Of a stretch of DNA of 64,000 bases, positions 32,023 to 39,996 are shown in pieces (positions within the stretch are counted from its first letter, which is position 1; each line of letters starts with the position of its first letter). A model generated the notes under the pieces. The model was not told the DNA's origin. It saw only the letters and a program-made list of their open reading frames with translations, and did not search any database. The DNA is from Thermoleophilales bacterium (GTDB lineage: Bacteria; Actinomycetota; Thermoleophilia; Solirubrobacterales; 70-9), in contig JACJWZ010000001.1 of NCBI GenBank assembly GCA_020636895.1, forward strand, positions 992,001 through 1,056,000, in the 5' to 3' direction. The translations under genes were made by a program, and so were the position numbers.

Positions 32023-32049
32023 AGCGCCGGCCGGTCCGATTGCGACCGC

Positions 32050-32832
32050 CTACTTCACCGGCCCGAAGCCGGCGTCGAGCAGGATCTGCTGCCCCTCGCC
32101 GTCGATCGCTCCGTCGACGAACTCCTGCGCGAGCTCGGGCTGGGCCGCGTCGGTGGTGACCGCGATCCCGTACGCGACGTCGGGGCTGACCTTCGACGGG
32201 AGATCGACCTCCTCGATGTCGCCGTTGGAGGCGGCGACATCGCTGCGGTAGATGAAGCCGGCGTCGACCGCTCCCTGCGCGATCTTGGCGGCGATGCTGG
32301 AGACGTCGGGCTCGCTGCTGGCCACGTTGTCGAGGATCGCCTTCGACTCCTCCGGCGGGAGCTTGTCGAGGACCTCGCGCGTGTAGGCGCCGACCGGCAC
32401 CTCGGGGTCCCCTATCGCGATCGTGGTGCCCGGCTCGGTGAGGTCGGAGACGTCGTCGATGTCGGATCCCGCCGGAACCCCGATCACGAGCTTGTTGGTG
32501 ACGAAGGTCTCGGGCTTCTCGAGCAGTCCATCGTCGGCGAGCTCGTCGGGCAGGCTCGTGTTCGCCGCCGCGTAGACGTCGGGGACGACGCCCTGGCGGA
32601 TCTGGGCGGCGAGATCGTCGGAGCCCGCGAAGGAGAACTTGACGTCGGCTCCATCGAACTGGTCTCCGTACTCCTCGAACGCGGTCGTCAACGACGCGGC
32701 GGCGAAGACGACGAGCTCGGGCTCGCCGCCCGACGAGGCCGAGCCGCCGTCGTCGGAGCCGCAGCCTGCGAATGCGAGCGCCACGACGGCGATGAGGACG
32801 AGGGCAGGGGAGAAGACGCGATGCCTATGCAT
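32050..32832 (-). CDS. modA: Molybdate-binding lipoprotein ModA
   Basis: 260 residues. Lipoprotein signal ending ALAFAGC (Cys about residue 24). Periplasmic-binding type II fold: VFAAASLTTAFEEYGDQF, AGSDDLAAQIRQGVVPDVYAAA, LVIGVPAGSDI, TVAIGDPEVPVGAYTREVLD. It captures molybdate or tungstate outside the cell and passes it to ModBC. The start codon lies within a palindrome that could be an operator or a start-occluding hairpin. It supports the molybdopterin enzyme at 49.9 kb. Confidence 0.93.
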   Translation of the reverse strand: MHRHRVFSPALVLIAVVALAFAGCGSDDGGSASSGGEPELVVFAAASLTTAFEEYGDQFDGADVKFSFAGSDDLAAQIRQGVVPDVYAAANTSLPDELADDGLLEKPETFVTNKLVIGVPAGSDIDDVSDLTEPGTTIAIGDPEVPVGAYTREVLDKLPPEESKAILDNVASSEPDVSSIAAKIAQGAVDAGFIYRSDVAASNGDIEEVDLPSKVSPDVAYGIAVTTDAAQPELAQEFVDGAIDGEGQQILLDAGFGPVK

Positions 32833-32835
32833 CGC
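32818..32835. promoter_or_regulatory. Perfect palindrome overlapping the modA start codon
   Basis: GCGATGC-CTAT-GCATCGC, a perfect 7-bp inverted repeat with a 4-base centre that includes the modA ATG. A ModE-like regulator site or an RNA hairpin hiding the start are both possible. No ModE gene is seen in the window. Confidence 0.35.
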
Positions 32836-32889
32836 CTAAGCATTGCAGCGATCCGGCGGGATCGGCGGGAGCCGGGGTAGGATCGCGTC

Positions 32890-33192
32890 ATGTCCGTCGC
32901 GAAGATCAACGCAATCACCGTTCCCCGTGACCGTTTCGAGGAGTTCGGCGAGCGATTCGCCAAGCGCGCCGGACAGGTCGAGAAGGCGGAGGGGTTCGAG
33001 TCGTTCCAGCTCCTGCGGCCCGGCGACGACCGCGACGTCTGCCTCGTGATCACGACCTGGCGCTCGGAGGAGGACTTCCAGAACTGGGTGCGGAGCCCGG
33101 ATTTCGCCGCGGGGCATTCCCAGCATCGCGAGCAGGGGCCGGTCGGGACCAGCAGCGAGATCTGGTCCTTCGAGGTGCTCGAGAGCCTCTAG
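32890..33192 (+). CDS. MhuD-like heme-degrading monooxygenase (ABM fold)
   Basis: 100 residues. ABM/IsdG-type ferredoxin-like fold, closely patterned on mycobacterial MhuD: AKINAITVP, FAKRAGQVEKAEGFESFQLLRP, EEDFQNW. The key heme-ruffling residues line up: Asn7 and Trp66 at the same numbers, and His76 for His75 with a one-residue insertion before it. MhuD-type enzymes open heme without releasing CO. A general quinol monooxygenase is less likely. Divergent from modA. Confidence 0.85.
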   Translation: MSVAKINAITVPRDRFEEFGERFAKRAGQVEKAEGFESFQLLRPGDDRDVCLVITTWRSEEDFQNWVRSPDFAAGHSQHREQGPVGTSSEIWSFEVLESL

Positions 33193-33217
33193 GCGCCGGC
33201 GCGGGAGGCCCGCCGTC

Positions 33218-33823
33218 ATGACCGGCGACTACGAGGGCGCGAACGAGGCCGAGCGGCGCGAGCTCGACCGCGTCGGCGCATTCAGCGACGGCGTATTCGC
33301 GATCGCGATCACGCTGCTGGTGCTGAACATCGAGATCCCAAGCGGGGACAGCCTCAGCGATGGGCTCCGCGAGCTCGACGACGATCTCACCGCCTACTTC
33401 ATCGGCTTCGCCGTGATGGGGAAGTTCTGGTACGAGCACCACAAGCTCTTCTCGGCGATCGTCCGCACCGACCGCACGCTGATCGTCGTCAACCTGCTCC
33501 TGCTCAGCCTGATCTCGCTGATGCCCTTCACCACGAACGTGCTCGGCAGCTTCGACGGTCCGCTCGCGGTCACCATCTACGCGCTCAACGTCGCCGCCGC
33601 CGCTGCGGCCTCCGGCTGGACCGAGGTCGTCGCCTTCAAGGCCGGGCTGGCACCTCCCGGAGCGCTGGGGGACCAATCTCTGCTCCTGAGGTCGAACGGC
33701 TCGGTGGTGGTGATCTTCCTGCTCTCGATCCCGGTCGCCTACGTCATCAGCCCCGGCGCCGGCCAGCTCTTCTGGCTGTCGCTGCTGCTCGTGCCCCGAC
33801 TGGCCGAGCGCATGGCCCGTTGA
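33218..33823 (+). CDS. TMEM175-family (DUF1211) potassium channel-like protein
   Basis: 201 residues. The signature RVGAFSDGVFAIAITLLVLNI (the FSDGVFAIAxTLL motif of the pore helix) is in the first membrane segment, followed by about five more hydrophobic stretches and the block FWYEHHKLFSAI. Bacterial TMEM175 proteins form potassium leak channels with a hydrophobic filter rather than TVGYG. It starts 25 bases after the heme monooxygenase gene and may be cotranscribed with it. Confidence 0.88.
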   Translation: MTGDYEGANEAERRELDRVGAFSDGVFAIAITLLVLNIEIPSGDSLSDGLRELDDDLTAYFIGFAVMGKFWYEHHKLFSAIVRTDRTLIVVNLLLLSLISLMPFTTNVLGSFDGPLAVTIYALNVAAAAAASGWTEVVAFKAGLAPPGALGDQSLLLRSNGSVVVIFLLSIPVAYVISPGAGQLFWLSLLLVPRLAERMAR

Positions 33824-33850
33824 CGGTCGGCAGGGCCTGGCCGCCTGCCG

Positions 33851-34411
33851 CTACAGCGTCCGGTACTGCTGCAGGACGACCCCCGTCTCGAGGGTCTGCG
33901 ACGACTTCAGCGTGAGCGGCATCTTGTCCTCGGCGTCAGGGTAGAACCGCATCCCCGAGCCGAGGACGAGCGGGAAGACCTGGAGGTTGATCTGGTCGAC
34001 GAGGCCGGCCGCGAGCATGGCGCGGGCGACGCTCCGGCTCCCCGCGATCAGGATCGGGTCACCGTCCTCCTCCTTGACCGCGCGCACGGCGCCTTCGAGG
34101 TCGGAGGAGATCACGCGGGTGTTCTCCCACTCGCTGCCCTCGAGCGTGGTCGAGGCGACGAGCTTGCGCATCGTGTTGATCTTCTCGGCCATCTCGCCGT
34201 CGCGCTCGGGCCAGGCGCCGTGGAAGCTCTCGTAGGTCTTGCGACCCAACAGGAGCACCTCCGCGCCGAGCTGCTCCTCGAGCTTGAAGGCCCCGAGCTC
34301 GTCGTCGAAGAAGTCGGATACCCAACCGCTGTGCGCGTACCCGGGCTCGCCGCCCGGTGCCTCCATGACCCCATCGAGGGATACGAACTCGGTGATGATC
34401 AGCTCGCGCAT
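33851..34411 (-). CDS. Dihydrofolate reductase-fold (RibD C-terminal-like) protein
   Basis: 186 residues. Pattern ITEFVSLDGVMEAPGGEPGY, LLLGRKTYESF, VASTTLE, ILIAGSRSVARAML, LVDQINLQVFPLVLGSGMRFYPD: the DHFR-like fold of the YyaP/RibD C-terminal family. These are NADPH-dependent reductases of unknown substrate. Not the housekeeping DHFR, whose active-site residues are missing. Convergent with the channel gene. Confidence 0.88.
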   Translation of the reverse strand: MRELIITEFVSLDGVMEAPGGEPGYAHSGWVSDFFDDELGAFKLEEQLGAEVLLLGRKTYESFHGAWPERDGEMAEKINTMRKLVASTTLEGSEWENTRVISSDLEGAVRAVKEEDGDPILIAGSRSVARAMLAAGLVDQINLQVFPLVLGSGMRFYPDAEDKMPLTLKSSQTLETGVVLQQYRTL

Positions 34412-34513
34412 AGCCAGGGGGAGGGGTGGGGGTCGCGCAGCCTAGATGATCCGCTCCGGGCTTAAGCCGCCGCTGATGGCGGCGTGGGGTCGGGCGACGA
34501 GCGCCGCTCCGGC

Positions 34514-35743
34514 TCAAGCGGTCCGCGCGCGAGCCGCCTGCCGAATCAGGTGGTCGCGCTCCGCGACGTTGGTGGCCCGGTGGGCGGCGTCGGCGTAGGC
34601 GGTGGCCGCGGCGGGGAGGTCACCGTCGAGCTCGTGCAGGTACCCGCGGACCGCGTACCAGCGGTGCCGCTCGCCGAGCACCTCGCGCAGCCGCTCCGTC
34701 TCCTGGAGCCCGGCGGTGCCGCCGTGGACGTGCCCGACCGCGACGGCGCGTCCGAGCACCGCGGCGGGGTCCTCCCGGACCGGATCGGCCGAGAGCGCGG
34801 CGAGGTCGTCGTACCAGGCGAGGATCTGAGGCCAGTCGGTCTCCTCGGCGCTGGCCGCGTCGTCGTGGAGGGCGGCGATCGCGGCTTCGACCTGGTAGCG
34901 ACCCGGCGGCTCGGCGTCGGTCGCTCGCGCAAGGGCCGACTGCAGGACGCGAACCCCCTCGGCGATCTCGCGCGTGTTCCAGAGGCTCCGGTCCTGCTGA
35001 TCCAGCGGCACGATCCGGCCCTCGGAATCGGTGCGCGCCGGAAGCCTCGCGTGGTTGAGGAGCATCAGCGCCAGGAGCCCGCGCGCCTCGGCCTCCTCGG
35101 TGGCGAGGGTGAGCTGACGGCTCAGGCGGATCGCCTCCGCCGCGAGATCGATCCGCCCGCCGTGGCCGGTCGCGTAGATCAGATAGAGGACTCGCAGGAC
35201 GACGGCGAGATCCCCGGGCCGATCGAGTTGCTTGCCCCGCAGGGTGCGCTTGGCTCGGCTGATCCGCTGGGCCATCGTCGCTTCCGGGACGTAGAAGGCG
35301 TCGGCGATCTCACGCGTGGTGAGCCCGCCGACGGCCCGCAGGGTGAGCGCCACCTGGGAGGCGGGCGAGAGCTCGGGGTGGCAGCAGCAGAAGAGCACGA
35401 AGAGGGTGTCGTCGCCCGGACCCTCTGCCGCGTCCACCTCGGCGGGAGTGTCGGCCGTCGGCGTCGCCGTCGGATCCGCGTGGACGGCTTCCTCACGGCG
35501 CCTCCGGGCGCTCTCGCTGCGGCGGGCGTCGACCAAACGCCTGCCGGCGACCCCCGTCAGCCAGGCGCCCGGGTCGCGGGGCGGGTGTTCGGGCCAGGCG
35601 CGCAGCGCCTCGAGCAGAGCCTCCTGCAGCGCGTCCTCGGCTGCGTCGAAGTCCTCACCGCGACGTACGAGGCCGGCGAGAACCTGCGGGACGAGGGCGC
35701 GGAGGGCGCCCTCGTCCAATCCCGCAGCGGGCTCTGCGGTCAC
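34514..35743 (-). CDS. ECF42-type RNA polymerase sigma factor with C-terminal TPR-like extension
   Basis: 409 residues from GTG. Region 2 has AAEDALQEALLEALRAWPEHPPRDPGAWL, region 4 has TTREIADAFYVPEATMAQRISRAKRTL. A further 200-residue helical, SnoaL-free extension (LVAGRIDLAAEAIRLSRQL and YLHELDGDLPAAATAY) is typical of ECF42, which has no anti-sigma factor. The YCII/DGPF gene, the usual ECF42 target, is directly upstream with 4 bases between them, matching the known pairing. Confidence 0.9.
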   Translation of the reverse strand: MTAEPAAGLDEGALRALVPQVLAGLVRRGEDFDAAEDALQEALLEALRAWPEHPPRDPGAWLTGVAGRRLVDARRSESARRRREEAVHADPTATPTADTPAEVDAAEGPGDDTLFVLFCCCHPELSPASQVALTLRAVGGLTTREIADAFYVPEATMAQRISRAKRTLRGKQLDRPGDLAVVLRVLYLIYATGHGGRIDLAAEAIRLSRQLTLATEEAEARGLLALMLLNHARLPARTDSEGRIVPLDQQDRSLWNTREIAEGVRVLQSALARATDAEPPGRYQVEAAIAALHDDAASAEETDWPQILAWYDDLAALSADPVREDPAAVLGRAVAVGHVHGGTAGLQETERLREVLGERHRWYAVRGYLHELDGDLPAAATAYADAAHRATNVAERDHLIRQAARARTA

Positions 35744-35747
35744 GTGC

Positions 35748-36155
35748 CTAGTCCGTCTTGACGTCGGTCATCACCTCGCGGACGTCGATCCACTCGTAGA
35801 GCGGCTCGCCGCCGGGGCCCGGCTCGGAGGAGACGTACGCCGCGATCTCGAGCGCCCGCTCGCGCGAATCGACGTCGACCATGTACCAACCGGCCACGAG
35901 GTCGCTCGTCTCCGGGTGGGGGCCGTCGGTCGTCACCGGGGCTGCATCCGGGCCGCCCCAGCGAACCCAGGTCCGCTCGGGTGTCAGGGCCTGTCCGTCG
36001 ACGTACTCGCCGCTCTCCAACAGGGTGTGACGGACGTTGCGCAGGAATGCCATGTGCGCTTCGACGTCCTCGGGGGCCCACTGGTCCATCGGCGGATAGG
36101 GCTTGTGGGCCTTGGGGCCGCCGCGGTAGTGCTTGAGCAGCAGGTACTTGGGCAT
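35748..36155 (-). CDS. YCII-related (DGPF-type) protein, ECF42 partner
   Basis: 135 residues from ATG 36155 (GAGGAGA upstream). YCII-related fold: KYLLLKHYRGGP at the start, DGPHPETSDLVAGWYMVDVDSRERALEIAA, the block containing DGP as in DGPF proteins. Such proteins are thought to be targets or partners of ECF42 sigma factors; enzymatic role unknown. Next gene downstream is the ECF42 sigma factor. Confidence 0.88.
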   Translation of the reverse strand: MPKYLLLKHYRGGPKAHKPYPPMDQWAPEDVEAHMAFLRNVRHTLLESGEYVDGQALTPERTWVRWGGPDAAPVTTDGPHPETSDLVAGWYMVDVDSRERALEIAAYVSSEPGPGGEPLYEWIDVREVMTDVKTD

Positions 36156-36500
36156 GTGTCGGTCTCCTCGTGTCGCGGGCCGCGCCGTTCGCGGCGCCTT
36201 CACATGATGAGCGGAGCCGGCGGCGGGTTCTCGACATCGCGACGGTCAGGGACCCAACGCACTCGCAATTACGCGTCCCACAGAGCTGGGATTGCGAGAT
36301 CGCCGATTGAGCGCGTCAGCCGCCGATCCCTGGTGGCAGCGGGGGAAGATGGGCATCTCGACTCGGTTCCCGCGCGTGCAACGCACGACAATCGATCTTA
36401 TGTAGACCTGGAATCTGGCCATGGGCGGCGGAGGGCGCCCCAGCGGCTGCAAACGGCTTCCGGCAACTCCCGGTCGGGCCCCAGGGCGCCGCCGCAGGCG
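36156..36500. other. 345-base gap between the cupin and YCII genes
   Basis: Somewhat lower GC than the surroundings. No convincing gene, tRNA or repeat family. It contains small inverted repeats (for example CGTGC-AAC-GCACG) and presumably the promoter of the YCII/sigma operon. Short in-frame readings exist on the minus strand but match nothing I know. Confidence 0.5.
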
Positions 36501-36881
36501 TCAGTCGCCGGCTTCGAGGAGCTCCGTGTCGGCCTCGCTGTAGGCCGGCGCGCACGTGCACAGGAGCACGAGCGGCTCGACGCCGTCGTTCTCCAGCCTG
36601 TGCGGCGTTCCCGGCGCGATCACCACGCAGTCGCCGGTACCCACGGCGAACCGCTCGTCGCCGAGCGTCATCAGCCCGGCTCCGGACCTGAACAGGTAGA
36701 TCTCCTCGGAGCGCCGGTGCCGGTGCAGGAACGTCGCCTCACCGGGCGCCACGACGGCCTCCGCGAGGCTCAGGCTCTCAGCGCTCGACCAGTCAGGGTG
36801 TGCCAGTTCGCGGACACTGGAGCCGTCGGCGGCGGTCAGGGCTTGCCGGGCGCCGGTGCGGATCGGACGCTCAGCGCTCAT
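36501..36881 (-). CDS. Cupin-domain protein
   Basis: 126 residues from ATG 36881. One cupin fold: VVAPGEATFLHRHRRSEEIYLF carries metal ligands His-His-Glu, and GTGDCVVIAPGTPHRLEN holds the third His. Typical of mononuclear metal cupins, enzymes or sensors. The start overlaps the end of the MarR gene by 11 bases, so it belongs to the MarR transcript. Function unknown. Confidence 0.85.
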   Translation of the reverse strand: MSAERPIRTGARQALTAADGSSVRELAHPDWSSAESLSLAEAVVAPGEATFLHRHRRSEEIYLFRSGAGLMTLGDERFAVGTGDCVVIAPGTPHRLENDGVEPLVLLCTCAPAYSEADTELLEAGD

Positions 36882-37371
36882 CGCCGGACCCGGGCGAAGG
36901 CGCCAGAACGACGCGCCTGAGCAGGCCGCGAAGCTGTTCACGCTCGGGCCCGTCGAGACCGCTCAAAAGGCTGCTCTCCGTCTCGTGGATGACCGCCGTC
37001 GCGCGCTGCAGCCAATCGCGGCCATGCTCTGTGATCTCGAGCGCGTAGGCGCGCCTGTCCCGCGGGTTGCGACGCCGCTCCACGAGCGCGGACCGCTCGA
37101 GGTCGTCGACCACGGACACCATGGTCGTCCGGTCCTTCCCGAGTGCCGAACCTACCGCGTTCTGAGGCATCGGCCCGCTCACTTCGATCAGCTTGAGCGC
37201 GCCGACGTGCAGTCCGGAGAGCCCGAGACCGGCATCCTCCAGCGCCTCGATCGACAGCTTCGCGCAGCGTTGATGCATCTTCGCGAAGAGGAAGCCGAAT
37301 CGATCCCCCACGACCTCCTCGGGCAGGGTCCCGCTCTCGGACTGGTTTCGTGTTTCGGACACCTCGGACAT
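36871..37371 (-). CDS. MarR-family transcriptional regulator
   Basis: 166 residues. MarR winged HTH: LSGLHVGALKLIEVSGPMPQN, then SALGKDRTTMVSVVDDLERSALVERRRNPRDRRAYAL, the recognition helix and wing. Such repressors release DNA upon binding phenolic or drug-like ligands. It is divergent from the MFS drug exporter with 65 bases between them, so it most likely controls that gene and the cupin that follows. Confidence 0.92.
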   Translation of the reverse strand: MSEVSETRNQSESGTLPEEVVGDRFGFLFAKMHQRCAKLSIEALEDAGLGLSGLHVGALKLIEVSGPMPQNAVGSALGKDRTTMVSVVDDLERSALVERRRNPRDRRAYALEITEHGRDWLQRATAVIHETESSLLSGLDGPEREQLRGLLRRVVLAPSPGSGDER

Positions 37372-37376
37372 AAGTT

Positions 37377-37413
37377 CGTTAGTCTAATCGTCAGTCTTGC
37401 TGATTATCACCGA
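37377..37413. promoter_or_regulatory. Divergent MarR-MFS promoter/operator region
   Basis: AT-rich island in a GC-rich window. It has a TTAGTCTAATC-like element followed by TCAG-TCTTG-CTGA, a small dyad with a repeated AGTCT core. Position between divergent starts suggests the MarR operator; exact boundaries are not certain. Confidence 0.5.
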
Positions 37414-37436
37414 CTGCGCGTAAGGAGAATAGACGG

Positions 37437-38993
37437 ATGGACCGTAAGTGGTGGACCCTGATCGCCGTCTGCGTGGCGACTTTCATGCTGCTGATCGACA
37501 TCACGATCGTGAACGTCGCCCTTCCGGACATCCAGGAGAGCCTGGATGCGAGCCTCTCGAGCCTGCAGTGGGTCGTCGACGCCTACGCGCTCACCCTCGC
37601 CTCCTTCCTGCTCGTCTTCGGCTCCATCGGCGACCGGCTGGGCCGCCGCCGCGTCTTCAGCATCGGGTTCGGGATCTTCATCACCGCCTCCGCCCTCTGC
37701 GGCTTCGCCGGCGACCCGACCCTGCTCAACCTCGCCCGTGGCGTGCAGGGCATCGGCGCGGCCGCGATGTTCGCGACCGCGCTCGCCCTGATCGCACAGG
37801 AGTTCGAGGGCCGCGAGCGCGCCAACGCGATCGGCATCTGGGGCGCCACCGTCGGCGGCGCCGTCGCGATCGGGCCGCTCGTCGGCGGCCTCCTCACCGA
37901 GGGGCTCGGCTGGGAGTGGATCTTCTTCGTCAACGTGCCGATCGGACTCGCCGCCCTCGTCCTCACCGAGATGCGGATCCCCAACCTGCGCGCGACCGAT
38001 CCCGAGCCGATCGACGTCCCCGGCTTGATCACCTTCTCCGGCGCTCTGTTCGCGCTCATCTTCGGCCTGATCCGCGGCAACTCCGAGGGCTGGGGCAGCA
38101 CGGTGATCGTCGCCTGCCTGGCCGGCGCGGCGCTGCTGATGGCCGCGTTCGTCCTGATCGAGCGCCACAGCGACAAAGCGATGCTCGACCTCGCGCTCTT
38201 CGGCAACAGGTCGTTCGCGGGCGTCTCCAACGTCGCGTTCTGCATCTCGGCGGGGATGTTCGCGATGTTCCTGTACCTGACCCTGTACATCCAGGACGTC
38301 CTCGGCTACTCCCCGCTCCAGGCCGGTCTCCGGTTCCTCCCCCTCTCTCTCGTCTCGTTCGTGGTCGCCCCGCTCAGCGCCAGGCTCTCCGCGAAGGTCC
38401 CCTTCCGCGCGCTGATGGGGACCGGCCTCTTCCTCGTCGCGATCGGCCTCGTCCTGGTCGGCGGCATCTCGGCCGGTGACTCGTGGACCCACCTCCTCCC
38501 CGGCTTCGTCCTCGCCGGGATCGGGATCGGCATGACGAATCCCGGGATCGCCTCGGTTGCGGTCGGGGTCGTCGAGCCGGCCCGGGCCGGGATGGCGTCG
38601 GGCATCAACGGCACCTTCCGCCAGGCCGGGATCGCGACCGGCGTCGCCGGCCTCGGGGCGATCTTCCAACACCGCGTCGCCTCCGACCTCGGCGAGCAGA
38701 TGCCGCATGCCCCCTCGAGCTTCGCCGATGCGGTCAGCTCCGGGGCCGCCGATCAGGCGTTGGCTCAGCTCGACCCGGGGATCCGCGAGCAGGCGGCTGC
38801 GGCCGCGAACCACGCGTTCATCGCGGGTCTCAACGAGATCCTCCTCGTCGGCGCGGCCATCGCCTTCGTCGGCGGGCTCGCTTCGTGGCTGATGGTTCGC
38901 AACTCCGACATGATCCCGCCCGCCGGGGTCCCGGCGGAGGCGCAGCCGGAGGGCGCCGAGCCCGAGGGCGCGGAGCCGGTCGTCACCGCCTGA
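37437..38993 (+). CDS. MFS multidrug efflux transporter (DHA2/EmrB-QacA type)
   Basis: 518 residues, AAGGAG 9 bases upstream. Fourteen predicted membrane helices; motif IDITIVNVALPDIQ in helix 1, GSIGDRLGRRRVFSIGF in loop 2-3 (motif A), and GPLVGGLLTEGLGWEWIFFVNVPIG (motif C-type). The family exports drugs and toxic compounds with proton exchange. The acidic C-terminus ends in GAEPVVTA; an RTX-like fragment follows the stop in the same frame. Regulated probably by the divergent MarR. Confidence 0.93.
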   Translation: MDRKWWTLIAVCVATFMLLIDITIVNVALPDIQESLDASLSSLQWVVDAYALTLASFLLVFGSIGDRLGRRRVFSIGFGIFITASALCGFAGDPTLLNLARGVQGIGAAAMFATALALIAQEFEGRERANAIGIWGATVGGAVAIGPLVGGLLTEGLGWEWIFFVNVPIGLAALVLTEMRIPNLRATDPEPIDVPGLITFSGALFALIFGLIRGNSEGWGSTVIVACLAGAALLMAAFVLIERHSDKAMLDLALFGNRSFAGVSNVAFCISAGMFAMFLYLTLYIQDVLGYSPLQAGLRFLPLSLVSFVVAPLSARLSAKVPFRALMGTGLFLVAIGLVLVGGISAGDSWTHLLPGFVLAGIGIGMTNPGIASVAVGVVEPARAGMASGINGTFRQAGIATGVAGLGAIFQHRVASDLGEQMPHAPSSFADAVSSGAADQALAQLDPGIREQAAAAANHAFIAGLNEILLVGAAIAFVGGLASWLMVRNSDMIPPAGVPAEAQPEGAEPEGAEPVVTA

Positions 38994-39080
38994 AGCGGCG
39001 ACGGCGATGACGTGCTGATCGGGGGCCCGGGTACCGACGCGCTCGACGGCGGGCCCGGCAGCAACATCATCATCCAGTAG
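38994..39080 (+). pseudogene. RTX (hemolysin-type calcium-binding) C-terminal fragment
   Basis: Immediately after and in frame with the MFS stop, 28 codons read SGDGDDVLIGGPGTDALDGG, then PGSNIIIQ and TAG. GGPGTDALDGGPGSN is one RTX nonapeptide repeat (GGxGxDxLx) and the ending is typical of RTX proteins. The fragment has no start. It must derive from a longer secreted protein by recombination or deletion, or be read only if the MFS TGA is suppressed. Confidence 0.75.
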
Positions 39081-39269
39081 CTGGGGCCACCTCGCCGGGC
39101 GTGACGGGCAGCGCCCCGATCCTCCCTCGTCCAGTCCTCTGCCGCACCCCTGCCGCGTGCCCACCCGGCCCGGCGGCGACGTCCGTCGTGAACCGCTCGC
39201 GTCATCGCGAGGTCGGAGGAAGATGCGAGTAGGTTCACCCAGAACAGACCCAGGAACGAGGAGAGGCGA

Positions 39270-39977
39270 ATGGACACCGACTACAGCGATCTTCGAGCCA
39301 TGTTCATCAACTGCACCCTGAAGCGCAGCCCGGAGACGTCGAACACGCAGGGGCTGATGGATCGCTCGATCGCGGTGATGGAGGACGCGGGGATCGCGGT
39401 CGAGTGCATCCGCGCCATCGACCACGACATCGCCACCGGCGTCTACCCGGACATGACCGAGCAGGGCTGGGACTCCGACGAGTGGCCCGCGATCTTCGAG
39501 CGGGTGATGGCGGCCGACATCCTCGTCCTCGGCACCGCGATCTGGCTCGGCGAGAAGACCTCGGTCTGCACGCGGGTGATCGAGCGCCTGTACGGCAACT
39601 CGCACCTGCTCAACGACGACGGCCAGTACGCCTACTACGGCCGCGTCGGCGGCTGCCTGGTGACCGGCAACGAGGACGGTGTCAAGCACTGCGCGATGAA
39701 CGTCCTCTACTCGCTGCAGCACCTCGGCTACACGATCCCGCCGCAGGCCGATGCCGGTTGGATCGGCGAGGCCGGTCCCGGTCCCTCCTACCTCGACGAG
39801 GGCTCAGGTGGGCCGGAGAACGACTTCACCAACCGCAACACCCACTTCATGACGTGGAACCTGATCCACATCGCCCGGATGTTGAAGGACGCCGGCGGCA
39901 TCCCCGCCCACGGCAACAGGCGCGACGAGTGGGACGCCGGGTGCAGGCCCGACTTCTCGAACCCCGAGTACCGCTGA
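39270..39977 (+). CDS. NADPH-dependent FMN reductase / flavodoxin-fold protein
   Basis: 235 residues with GAGGAGAGG before the ATG. Flavodoxin-like fold: FINCTLKRSPETSNTQGLMDRS near the start (phosphate loop), VLGTAIWLGEKTSVCTRVIER (flavin site) and GRVGGCLVTGNEDGVKHCAMNVLYSLQHLGYTIPP, a typical FMN_red block. Predicted to reduce FMN or quinones with NADPH. Stands alone between the RTX fragment and the convergent algH. Confidence 0.85.
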   Translation: MDTDYSDLRAMFINCTLKRSPETSNTQGLMDRSIAVMEDAGIAVECIRAIDHDIATGVYPDMTEQGWDSDEWPAIFERVMAADILVLGTAIWLGEKTSVCTRVIERLYGNSHLLNDDGQYAYYGRVGGCLVTGNEDGVKHCAMNVLYSLQHLGYTIPPQADAGWIGEAGPGPSYLDEGSGGPENDFTNRNTHFMTWNLIHIARMLKDAGGIPAHGNRRDEWDAGCRPDFSNPEYR

Positions 39978-39996
39978 GGCGGGCTCGGCGGCTCGC

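Noticed and set aside
30952..32880. Long plus-strand frame (642 codons) across modABC
   Set aside because: Antisense to three well recognised Mod genes; low-complexity Arg/Glu/Asp composition and no domain.
34466..34483. GCCGCC-GCTGAT-GGCGGC inverted repeat before the DHFR-fold gene
   Set aside because: Six-base GC stem with no T-run and typical of chance in this composition.
36246..36452. Possible 68-codon minus-strand gene between cupin and YCII genes
   Set aside because: No ribosome site, no recognisable pattern and no length support; reported as gap instead.
37407..39722. Long minus-strand frame (771 codons) across the MFS gene
   Set aside because: It is antisense to the clear MFS transporter, has a His/Arg/Asp-rich composition without domains, and results from high-GC third positions.
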